Assembly (NCBI GenBank): GCA_028292075.1
Contig: JAQGNA010000164.1
Location: forward strand, 1-5,035
DNA length: 5,035 nt
Direction of reading: 5' to 3'
Source: Rhodoferax sp.
Lineage (GTDB): Bacteria; Pseudomonadota; Gammaproteobacteria; Burkholderiales; Burkholderiaceae
Shown here: positions 1 through 5,035 of the stretch, piece by piece
How positions within the stretch are numbered: position 1 is the stretch's first letter
How the letters are laid out: each line of letters starts with the position of its first letter
Program-made: the position numbers and the translations under genes
Notes under the pieces: generated by a model
The model's input: only the letters and a program-made list of their open reading frames with translations
Databases searched by the model: none
What the model was told of the DNA's origin: nothing

Positions 1-891
1 CTTGCGTTGGCGATCGATCTCGCCGGCAATGCGCTCCGGTGCGCTCAGGTCGTCCCACAGCGTGTCGATCTTGTTCAGCACCACCAGGCGGGCATGCGCG
101 TGGGTTGCTTCGCCACTGAGGTGCTCCCGCCAGACGGCCAGGTCCGACCGGGTGACACCGGCGTCGGCCGCGAGGATGAACACCACGGCATGCGCCTGCG
201 CGATCAGGTTGATGGTGAGCTCGGGCTCGGCGCCCACCGCATTGAGACCGGGGGTGTCGACGATGACCAGCCCCTGCTGGAGGAGCGGATGGGCGATGTT
301 CACCAGGGCATGGCGCCAGCGCGGCACTTCGACCCGCCCGCCGGCGTCGACCAGCGGGTTGTCGTCCGGCAGCTCGTCGTGCCAGAAGCCCAGGGAGCGC
401 GCTTCCTCGATCGGCACGCTGCGGACTTCCGTCACCTTGGTGAGGGCACCGGCCAGTTGCACCGGGTCGTGCACGTCCAGCGCCAGCTGGGTCCATTCGT
501 CGGGGGCCAGCCGCCAGTCCATGAGCGATCGCGGGTCGAGACGCGAGGTGATGGGCAGCAGGCGCAGGCTGGGCGGCAGTGCCGGGTCGAAACCCAGTTC
601 GGTCGGGCACATGGTGGTGCGGCCGGCGCCAGCGGGCATGATGCGGCGCCCATAGCTGGCGAAGAACAGCGCGTTGATCAGCTCCGACTTGCCGCGAGAA
701 AATTCGGCCACGAAGGCAACGCTGACCTTGTCGCTGCGCATCTGGTCTTCGAGCCGGCGCAGCCGCTCCTGGACGGCCGCGTCCATCAGGCCGTGCTCGT
801 TCATCCAGGCGGACAGAAGCTTGAGTCGCAGCGCGAACTCGCGTCGCCAGGCGCCGTACTGGCCAAATTGCTCGTTGAAGGAAGTAGCCAC
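1..891 (-). CDS. Dynamin-like GTPase, N-terminal part (cut by window edge)
   Basis: This is the N-terminal 297 residues of a large dynamin-superfamily GTPase; the rest lies beyond position 1. The G domain is readable. The P-loop is AEFSRGKS at residues 62-69, followed by ELINAL. A Thr-rich G2 region (RTTMCPTE) lies near residues 91-98, the G3 motif DTPGL starts at residue 212, and the G4 motif NKID is at 273-276. Family knowledge: bacterial dynamin-like proteins bind or remodel membranes through GTP-driven assembly; the role of this subgroup is not established. The start is inferred as GTG at 891, because no ATG occurs in frame after the mutM stop. No Shine-Dalgarno sequence is visible before it. 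An in-frame GTG at 1002 would add a 37-residue hydrophobic extension and is less likely. The gene lies 165 bp downstream of mutM on the same strand. The family call is firm; the start is moderately sure. Confidence 0.9.
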   Translation of the reverse strand, partial: MATSFNEQFGQYGAWRREFALRLKLLSAWMNEHGLMDAAVQERLRRLEDQMRSDKVSVAFVAEFSRGKSELINALFFASYGRRIMPAGAGRTTMCPTELGFDPALPPSLRLLPITSRLDPRSLMDWRLAPDEWTQLALDVHDPVQLAGALTKVTEVRSVPIEEARSLGFWHDELPDDNPLVDAGGRVEVPRWRHALVNIAHPLLQQGLVIVDTPGLNAVGAEPELTINLIAQAHAVVFILAADAGVTRSDLAVWREHLSGEATHAHARLVVLNKIDTLWDDLSAPERIAGEIDRQRK

Positions 892-1056
892 TAGGGGAGG
901 TTCAAGCTGCAGAAGGAAAACATGGAACAGGGAACAAGGGCGCCAAAGCAGCGACCCGCCAAAATATAGCAGGCCATGCCTTCGGGCCCCACAGAGCGGC
1001 ACCGAGGCCAGGCGCCATGCCAGCGACGAAGGAAGGCACGGGCAAAGACCAGGGCT
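892..1056. other. mutM to dynamin-like gene spacer
   Basis: This 165-bp spacer lies between two minus-strand genes. Reading the minus strand, it has no stop codon in the frame shared by mutM and the GTPase gene. It contains the candidate extended -10 element and a short imperfect hairpin (998-1016, GGCGCC pairing with GGTGCC across a 7-nt loop). No T tract follows the hairpin, so I do not call a terminator. I see no other gene here. Confidence 0.5.
963..968 (-). promoter_or_regulatory. Possible extended -10 element for the dynamin-like gene
   Basis: On the minus strand the sequence TGCTATATT gives a TGn extension followed by a hexamer matching TATAAT at five of six positions. It lies about 70 bp before the GTG start, which would leave a leader of about 65 nt. 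The -35 region at the usual spacing is GC-rich and does not resemble TTGACA, so use would depend on the extended -10. This is a pattern match only. If real, the GTPase gene can be transcribed separately from mutM. Confidence 0.3.
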
Positions 1057-1872
1057 TCAACGTTTCTGGCACTGCGGGCAGAAATAGGTGGACCGCTGCC
1101 CCTGGCGCAGCCACTGGATCGGGGTGGCGCAGATTCTGCAAGGCTCTCCCTGGCGGTCATAAACCATGGCTTCGAGCTGGAAGTAGCCGGTCTGCCCTTG
1201 TGCGTTGGAGAAGTCTCGCAGCGTGCTGCCGCCTTTCAAGACGGCCCTGGCCAGCACCTCTCGCACCGCGGCGTGCAGCTTTGCGATGCGCGGCCGGCTC
1301 AGGCTGGCGGCTCGTGCCGCGGGGCGGATGCCGGCCAGAAACAGCGCCTCCGAAGCATAGATGTTGCCCACACCCACCACCACTTCGCCCGCAAGCAGCA
1401 CCTGCTTGATCGGTGCCTGCCGCGCGCGCAGCCCGGCCTGGAACTTCGCCAGGTCGAAGGCATCGCCCAAGGGCTCCATGCCCAGGCGCCCGAGCAGCTT
1501 GACCGCGGCGGGGGCCGCCTCGTCGGCGGCATGCACCACCGCACCGAACCGGCGCGGATCGTTCAGTCGCAGGATGCCGCGGCTGGTGGCCAGGTCGAAG
1601 TGGTCGTGCACTCCCGGCGGCGCCGCCTGCGAGGCGAAGCTCAGGCTGCCCGACATGCCGAGGTGAATCAGCAGCAGGCCTCGGTCCAGGTCGAGCAACA
1701 GGTACTTGCCGCGCCGCCGGACGTCGAGCACTCGCTGGCCCACCAGGTCGTCCGGGTCGCAGCCCAGCGCCCAGCGCAGCGGCTTGCCCATGGCGGCGGA
1801 CAGGATCTCGGCGCCGGCGATGCGGTCGGCAAAACTGAGGCGGGTGACTTCGACTTCAGGTAATTCGGGCAT
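1057..1872 (-). CDS. mutM: Formamidopyrimidine-DNA glycosylase (Fpg/MutM)
   Basis: This is a bifunctional base-excision-repair enzyme that removes 8-oxoguanine and formamidopyrimidines and cleaves the abasic site by beta/delta elimination. The protein is 271 residues, close to the 269 of E. coli. It begins MPELPEVE, so after Met removal Pro is the catalytic nucleophile, followed by the conserved Glu. The conserved Lys of the RGKYLLL motif is K56. Residues M73, R107 and F109 match the lesion-void-filling triad. The helix-two-turn-helix segment [14 protein letters not shown] lies at about 165-178. The C-terminal zinc finger has Cys at 245, 248, 265 and 268 (C-x2-C-x16-C-x2-C) with the DNA-binding Arg at 260. 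All key residues are present, so it should be active. The ATG at 1872 is set by the invariant N-terminus; no clear Shine-Dalgarno sequence precedes it. It is transcribed divergently from the TPR-lolB-ispE cluster. Confidence 0.98.
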   Translation of the reverse strand: MPELPEVEVTRLSFADRIAGAEILSAAMGKPLRWALGCDPDDLVGQRVLDVRRRGKYLLLDLDRGLLLIHLGMSGSLSFASQAAPPGVHDHFDLATSRGILRLNDPRRFGAVVHAADEAAPAAVKLLGRLGMEPLGDAFDLAKFQAGLRARQAPIKQVLLAGEVVVGVGNIYASEALFLAGIRPAARAASLSRPRIAKLHAAVREVLARAVLKGGSTLRDFSNAQGQTGYFQLEAMVYDRQGEPCRICATPIQWLRQGQRSTYFCPQCQKR

Positions 1873-1956
1873 TGAGCGTGCAATAGAGACAGATGCGGAA
1901 GGTCAACCGCCCTTATTTGGGCATGTTGCGCACAGATAAAAGAGAACACAGGGAGG

Positions 1957-1976
1957 AGCCCATCCAAAGGGTGGCT
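1957..1976. other. Small bulged hairpin in the divergent region
   Basis: The 20-bp segment can fold into an eight-pair stem (AGCC/GGCT, then A-T, a T-G wobble and two C-G pairs) with one bulged C and an AAA loop. It is preceded on the plus strand by a GGGAGGAG purine run. No T tract follows on either strand, so it does not look like an intrinsic terminator. A role in the mutM or TPR leader is possible but unproven. Confidence 0.3.
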
Positions 1977-1992
1977 GTGATCCGCCCGCTTG

Positions 1993-2025
1993 TAAAGCCC
2001 CGGCAAAGCCTGGGCAAAGGCTGGG
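1993..2025. repeat. Three imperfect 11-bp tandem repeats
   Basis: The units are TAAAGCCCCGG (1993-2003), CAAAGCCTGGG (2004-2014) and CAAAGGCTGGG (2015-2025). The AAAG core recurs at exactly 11-bp steps, about one helical turn. They end 76 bp before the TPR start codon. Phased repeats of this kind can be sites for a regulator that binds one face of the DNA, but no known operator is recognised. Confidence 0.5.
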
Positions 2026-2101
2026 CCTATGCTGACGCAGACGCCCCAGCGGCCCGCCCGGCGTCTGTCATCAGGTATTGCCCTTGGATTATTATGGGTC
2101 G

Positions 2102-3859
2102 ATGAAGCGATTCCAACGATTGGCCCACCATGGCCTGGCCGCCCTGGCGCTGGCCGCGAGCGTCACCTGCCTGCAGGCCCAGACCGCCCCCAAGCCCGAG
2201 GCCGACGCGACTGACGAGCCCGCCATCCATTCCGCCATGACGGCCGAATTGTTCTACGAGCTGCTGCTCGGAGAGCTGAATCTGAGTGGCGGCGAGCCGG
2301 GCAACGCCTATTCGCTGATTCTGGACAGCGCCCGCAAGTCGGACGATCCGCGCCTCTATCAGCGCGCCGTTGAAATCGCGCTGCAAGCCCGCTCCGGCGA
2401 CGCCGCCTTGCAGGCCGCCACGGCCTGGAGCAAGGCGCAGCCTGAGTCGCGCGAGGCAAACCGTTATCTGTTGCAGATCCTGATCGCCCTGAACCGCGTG
2501 CAGGACACGGCCGAGCCGCTGCGCAACGACCTCGGCATGGTACCGGTGATGGAGAAGCCGCTGGCCTTCGCGTCGATTCCGCGCACCTATGGGCGCGTCA
2601 GCGACAAGAAGCTTGCTGCCAGCGTGGTCGAACAGGCGCTCGGACCTTACCTGCAGGATCCCGCCGTCGGTGCCGCGGCCTGGACCACCGTGGGCCGCAT
2701 GCGGCTCCTCGCGGCCGACACCTCCGGCGCGCTCGAGGCGGCCCGCCGTGCCCAGGACATCGACCCCAAGTACGAAGGCCCCGTGATGCTGGCCCTCGAG
2801 ATGATGGGCCCGCAGACGCCGCTGGCAGAAATGCTCGTCAGGCAATACCTCGACGGCCAGCCGGTGCCCGAGCTGCGCATGGCCTATGCCCGCGTGCTGC
2901 TCGATGGGTCGCGCAATACCGAAGCCAGCGAACAGCTCGCCCGCCTCACCAAGGACAGGCCCGACTTCGCCGAAGGCTGGCTGGTGCTTGGCAGCCTGCA
3001 GGCGCAGGACAACCAGCTGCGCCCCGCCGATACCTCGCTGCAGCGCTACCTCACGCTAGCCCAAGCCCAGCCGGCTTCGGAGGAACGCGCACGCGGCATG
3101 ACGCAGGCCTACCTCGCGCTGGCCCAGGTGGCCGAGAAGCGCAAGGACTACGCCGGCGCCGAAGCCTGGCTGAACAAGATCGACAACGCCGACGACCTCT
3201 TCGCAGCGCAAAACCGGCGCGCCTCGCTGCTGGTCAAGCAGGGCAAGCTGCCGCAGGCCCGGGCCCTGATCCAGGCACTTCCCGAGCGCACCGCGGCCGA
3301 GACCCGGCTCAAGCTTTCGGCTGAAGTGCAGTTGCTGCGCGAGGCCAAGGCCTACCAGCCCGCCTACGACCTGCTGGCCCAGGCCGTCGCCAAGAACCCG
3401 AGCGACTACGAACTCCTGTACGACCAGGCCATGGCGGCAGAGAAGCTCGGCCGGCTCGACGAAATGGAGCGCCTGTTGCGCCAGTTGATCGCAGTCAAGC
3501 CCGATTTCCACCATGCCTACAACGCGCTCGGTTACTCGCTCGCGGAGCGCAATTTGCGCTTGCCCGAGGCGCGTGAGCTGATCCAGAAGGCGCTGAGCTT
3601 CGTGCCGAACGACCCCTTCATATCCGACAGCCTGGGCTGGGTCGAATTCCGCATGGGCAATAAGGACGAGGCGCTGCGCATCCTCGACGAGGCCTACAAG
3701 GCCAAGCCAGACGCCGAAATCGCCGCCCACTTGGGCGAAATTCTTTGGAGCATGGGCCAGCGCGACCGCGCAACCAGCGTCTTGAAAGAAGGCTTGCTGT
3801 TGAACGTCGACAACGAAACGCTGCAGGAGACCATCAAGCGCCTGCGTGTGAAGCTTTGA
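2102..3859 (+). CDS. Exported TPR-repeat protein, LbcA-like
   Basis: This is a 585-residue tetratricopeptide-repeat protein. A Sec signal peptide covers residues 1-26: a basic start (MKRFQR), a hydrophobic core at about 11-22, and a likely cleavage after LQA. Cys23 lies in SVTC, which is a poor lipobox. Clear TPR units occupy the C-terminal part (about 435-468, 469-504, 505-537 and 538-570; for example [11 protein letters not shown] and [17 protein letters not shown]). Helical repeats of weaker match fill about 65-430. Known: in P. aeruginosa the gene directly before lolB-ispE is PA4667/LbcA, a TPR lipoprotein that delivers peptidoglycan hydrolases to the protease CtpA. Inferred: the same position, size and C-terminal wording suggest a relative, but substrate and partner here are unknown. 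ATG 2102 is preferred over the in-frame TTG at 2078, because it places the basic residues directly before the hydrophobic core. The gene ends 11 bp before lolB, so the two are probably co-transcribed. Confidence 0.92.
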   Translation: MKRFQRLAHHGLAALALAASVTCLQAQTAPKPEADATDEPAIHSAMTAELFYELLLGELNLSGGEPGNAYSLILDSARKSDDPRLYQRAVEIALQARSGDAALQAATAWSKAQPESREANRYLLQILIALNRVQDTAEPLRNDLGMVPVMEKPLAFASIPRTYGRVSDKKLAASVVEQALGPYLQDPAVGAAAWTTVGRMRLLAADTSGALEAARRAQDIDPKYEGPVMLALEMMGPQTPLAEMLVRQYLDGQPVPELRMAYARVLLDGSRNTEASEQLARLTKDRPDFAEGWLVLGSLQAQDNQLRPADTSLQRYLTLAQAQPASEERARGMTQAYLALAQVAEKRKDYAGAEAWLNKIDNADDLFAAQNRRASLLVKQGKLPQARALIQALPERTAAETRLKLSAEVQLLREAKAYQPAYDLLAQAVAKNPSDYELLYDQAMAAEKLGRLDEMERLLRQLIAVKPDFHHAYNALGYSLAERNLRLPEARELIQKALSFVPNDPFISDSLGWVEFRMGNKDEALRILDEAYKAKPDAEIAAHLGEILWSMGQRDRATSVLKEGLLLNVDNETLQETIKRLRVKL

Positions 3860-3870
3860 GCCACGAGTCC

Positions 3871-4425
3871 ATGTTGCCGGGCCAGTGCCCTGGTTGGCCC
3901 GCCGCCTCTTGGCGCGGCCTGCGAGCCCGTCTCTCGAACACTGCTTTGAGGGCCAGTGCCTCCATGCTGTGTTTGCTTGCGCTGGCAGGATGCGCGAACC
4001 CCAAGCTGTTGCAGCGAGAGGCTGCCGATACGGCATTCTGGAGCGGGCGGCTTGCCCTGCAGGTCGAGGACTCATCTTCGCAGTCCTTCAGCGCAGGCTT
4101 CGAACTCAAGGGCAGCGCGCGCCGAGGCGAGCTGGCGTTGTTCACGCCGCTGGGCGGCACGCTGGCCGTGCTGTCGTGGCAACCCGGCGCCGCGCAGATG
4201 GTGGCCGACGGCAAGACGCGGTCCTTCGATTCAATCGATGCGCTGGTACAGCAGGCCACAGGCAGCGTGATCCCCGTGGCGGCGTTGTTCGACTGGCTCG
4301 GCGGCACCGACACCCAGGTGCCCGGCTGGCGCGCCGACCTCTCCCGCCTGGCCGACGGCCGGGTCCAGGCGCACCGCAGCGACCCCCTGCCCGCGGCCGA
4401 CCTGCGTGTGGTCCTCGACCGGTGA
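3871..4425 (+). CDS. lolB: Outer-membrane lipoprotein LolB
   Basis: LolB accepts lipoproteins from the periplasmic carrier LolA and inserts them into the inner leaflet of the outer membrane. The 184-residue precursor has a lipobox LAGC with the lipidated Cys at residue 41. The +2 residue is Ala, which allows outer-membrane sorting. Family features in order are [10 protein letters not shown] (57-65), SAGFELKG (74-81), [18 protein letters not shown] (86-103) and [12 protein letters not shown] (134-145). L94 in the PLGG loop lines up with the exposed E. coli Leu68 needed for membrane insertion. The mature part is about 144 residues, shorter than in E. coli. The 40-residue pre-Cys region is long. 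An ATG at 3964 would give only a nine-residue stretch without basic residues before the Cys, while the ATG at 3871 supplies a basic n-region. A TTG at 3856 overlapping the upstream stop is another option. ispE follows after 17 bp. Confidence 0.95.
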   Translation: MLPGQCPGWPAASWRGLRARLSNTALRASASMLCLLALAGCANPKLLQREAADTAFWSGRLALQVEDSSSQSFSAGFELKGSARRGELALFTPLGGTLAVLSWQPGAAQMVADGKTRSFDSIDALVQQATGSVIPVAALFDWLGGTDTQVPGWRADLSRLADGRVQAHRSDPLPAADLRVVLDR

Positions 4426-4442
4426 CACCGAGCAACGCAGCA

Positions 4443-5035
4443 ATGACGCCAGCGATTGAACTTTCGAACATCGGGACGATGGGCGCGCCGACCAGAGCGC
4501 CGAACCGAGCCCCGATCAAGGCGATCTACGACGTTCCCGCGCCGGCCAAGCTCAACCTCTTCCTGCACATCACCGGCAGGCGCGCAGACGGTTATCACTT
4601 GTTGCAGTCCGCATTCATGCTGATCGACTGGTGCGACACCCTGCACTTCACGCTGCGCACCGACGGGCAGCTGCAGCGGCAAGACCTCACCACGCCGCTG
4701 CCCGCGGACGACCTCGTGCTGCGGGCGGCACGGCTGCTGCAGATGGCCGGGTCCATGTCATTGGGTGCGGACATCGCCATCGAGAAACGCATTCCCGCGC
4801 AGGCCGGCATGGGTGGCGGCTCTTCGGATGCAGCCTCCACCTTGCTGGCACTGAACCGCCTCTGGGCGCTCGACCTACCGCTTTCGGCGCTCGAAAAGCT
4901 CGGGCTGCAGCTCGGGGCCGACGTTCCATTTTTTTTAAGGGGACGCAACGCTTGGGTGGAAGGAATTGGTGAGAGAATTACACCTGTTGCGTTGCCTGCC
5001 GGCACGTTCCTGGTGGTCAAGCCGCAAGACGGACT
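4443..5035 (+). CDS. ispE: 4-diphosphocytidyl-2-C-methyl-D-erythritol kinase, N-terminal part
   Basis: This GHMP-family kinase phosphorylates the 2-hydroxyl of CDP-methylerythritol in the MEP pathway, which makes isoprenoid precursors in the cytoplasm. The frame is open to the window edge (197 codons plus two bases). The N-terminal motif [23 protein letters not shown] (about 32-54) carries the substrate-site Lys36. The ATP-binding loop is [15 protein letters not shown] at 118-132. GADVPFF holds the catalytic Asp160. Relative to E. coli, whose Lys is residue 10, the N-terminus is about 26 residues longer if ATG 4443 is used. ATG 4479 (codon 13) is a second option and neither has a strong Shine-Dalgarno sequence. 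The gene lies 17 bp after lolB, which supports one transcript. A run of eight T (4929-4936) sits just after the catalytic Asp and the local base composition drops there. The identity is certain; the start is not. Confidence 0.96.
   Translation, partial: MTPAIELSNIGTMGAPTRAPNRAPIKAIYDVPAPAKLNLFLHITGRRADGYHLLQSAFMLIDWCDTLHFTLRTDGQLQRQDLTTPLPADDLVLRAARLLQMAGSMSLGADIAIEKRIPAQAGMGGGSSDAASTLLALNRLWALDLPLSALEKLGLQLGADVPFFLRGRNAWVEGIGERITPVALPAGTFLVVKPQDG
4929..4936 (+). repeat. Eight-T homopolymer inside ispE
   Basis: Eight consecutive T encode part of Pro-Phe-Phe-Leu directly after GADV of the kinase. The frame is CCA TTT TTT TTA. Loss of one T creates TAA immediately. Gain of one T, or a -1 ribosomal shift, leads to a stop at 4970-4972. 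The tract is unusual in a GC-rich gene where TTC and CTG would be the common codons. Confidence 0.9.

Larger units (their letters stand above)
1873..2101. promoter_or_regulatory. Divergent intergenic region between mutM and the TPR gene
   Basis: This 229-bp region must hold the start signals for both directions. No good sigma-70 promoter is obvious. Toward mutM, a TTGACC hexamer on the minus strand (1911-1906) lacks a fitting -10. Toward the TPR gene, TATTAT at 2090-2095 matches five of six -10 positions, but its -35 is poor and it would start transcription almost at the ATG. The region also holds an 11-bp tandem repeat (1993-2025) and a hairpin (1957-1976), listed separately. No convincing small gene is present. 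Confidence 0.5.

Noticed and set aside
7..894. 295-codon plus-strand open frame opposite the dynamin-like gene
   Set aside because: It lies in exact codon register antisense to a gene with clear GTPase motifs. Its translation is Arg/Gln/Gly/Val-rich without family features, a usual shadow in GC-rich DNA.
998..1016. Possible mutM terminator hairpin
   Set aside because: The stem has six pairs including a G-T wobble, and no T tract follows on the minus strand.
891..1160. 89-codon minus-strand frame overlapping the mutM end and the spacer
   Set aside because: It overlaps the mutM zinc-finger codons in another frame, is rich in Arg, Ser and Pro, and has no start signal.
976..1863. 295-codon plus-strand open frame opposite mutM
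   Set aside because: It covers the full mutM on the other strand, and mutM has all catalytic residues. The antisense product shows no recognisable domain.
2011..2033. GG/GC pattern resembling a sigma-54 promoter
   Set aside because: It comes from the 11-bp repeat; the TGGCAC and TTGCA boxes do not fit with the required spacing.
2078..2101. TTG start for the TPR gene
   Set aside because: It would put PLDYYGS before the basic n-region of the signal peptide; the ATG at 2102 gives a normal signal peptide.
2027..2845. 272-codon minus-strand open frame inside the TPR gene
   Set aside because: Antisense shadow rich in Gly, Gln, Arg and Val, with no motif and no start signal.
3056..4075. 339-codon minus-strand open frame across the TPR-lolB junction
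   Set aside because: It overlaps two genes with strong family evidence, and its product resembles antisense of TPR coding sequence.
3834..4682. 282-codon minus-strand open frame across lolB and the ispE start
   Set aside because: Antisense to two well-supported genes; biased composition and no domain.
4595..5020. 141-codon minus-strand open frame in ispE
   Set aside because: Ser/Arg/Ala-rich shadow opposite the kinase motifs.

Overview
The window is GC-rich chromosomal DNA of a beta-proteobacterium. The order Burkholderiales, and probably the family Comamonadaceae (Variovorax/Acidovorax-like), is suggested by the wording of the MutM and IspE proteins and by the gene order. This assignment comes from memory of those families, not from a search. 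It looks like core genome: I see no insertion sequence, phage gene, CRISPR array, tRNA or rRNA.

Layout. On the minus strand, reading right to left, lie mutM (1872 to 1057) and then a bacterial dynamin-like GTPase (start 891, running off the left edge). On the plus strand lie an exported TPR-repeat protein (2102-3859), lolB (3871-4425) and ispE (4443 to beyond the right edge). The two groups diverge from a 229-bp intergenic region (1873-2101). That region holds three 11-bp tandem repeats and a small hairpin, but no convincing sigma-70 promoter.

How the genes relate. MutM removes 8-oxoguanine from DNA. The dynamin-like protein is probably a membrane-associated GTPase. LolB inserts lipoprotein into the outer membrane, and IspE is the fourth-stage kinase of the MEP isoprenoid pathway. 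The plus-strand trio has 11- and 17-bp gaps and is probably co-transcribed. Its order matches Pseudomonas aeruginosa PA4667 (lbcA), lolB, ispE. This makes the TPR protein a candidate LbcA relative, that is, an adaptor for a periplasmic CtpA-type protease.

Most notable points: the LbcA-like protein has a signal peptide without a proper lipobox although LbcA is a lipoprotein; an eight-T tract in the catalytic region of ispE contains an in-frame T TTT TTA slippery heptamer; there is an 11-bp phased repeat upstream of the TPR gene; and mutM and the dynamin gene share one reading frame separated by a single stop codon. I did not find a clearly novel multi-gene system.
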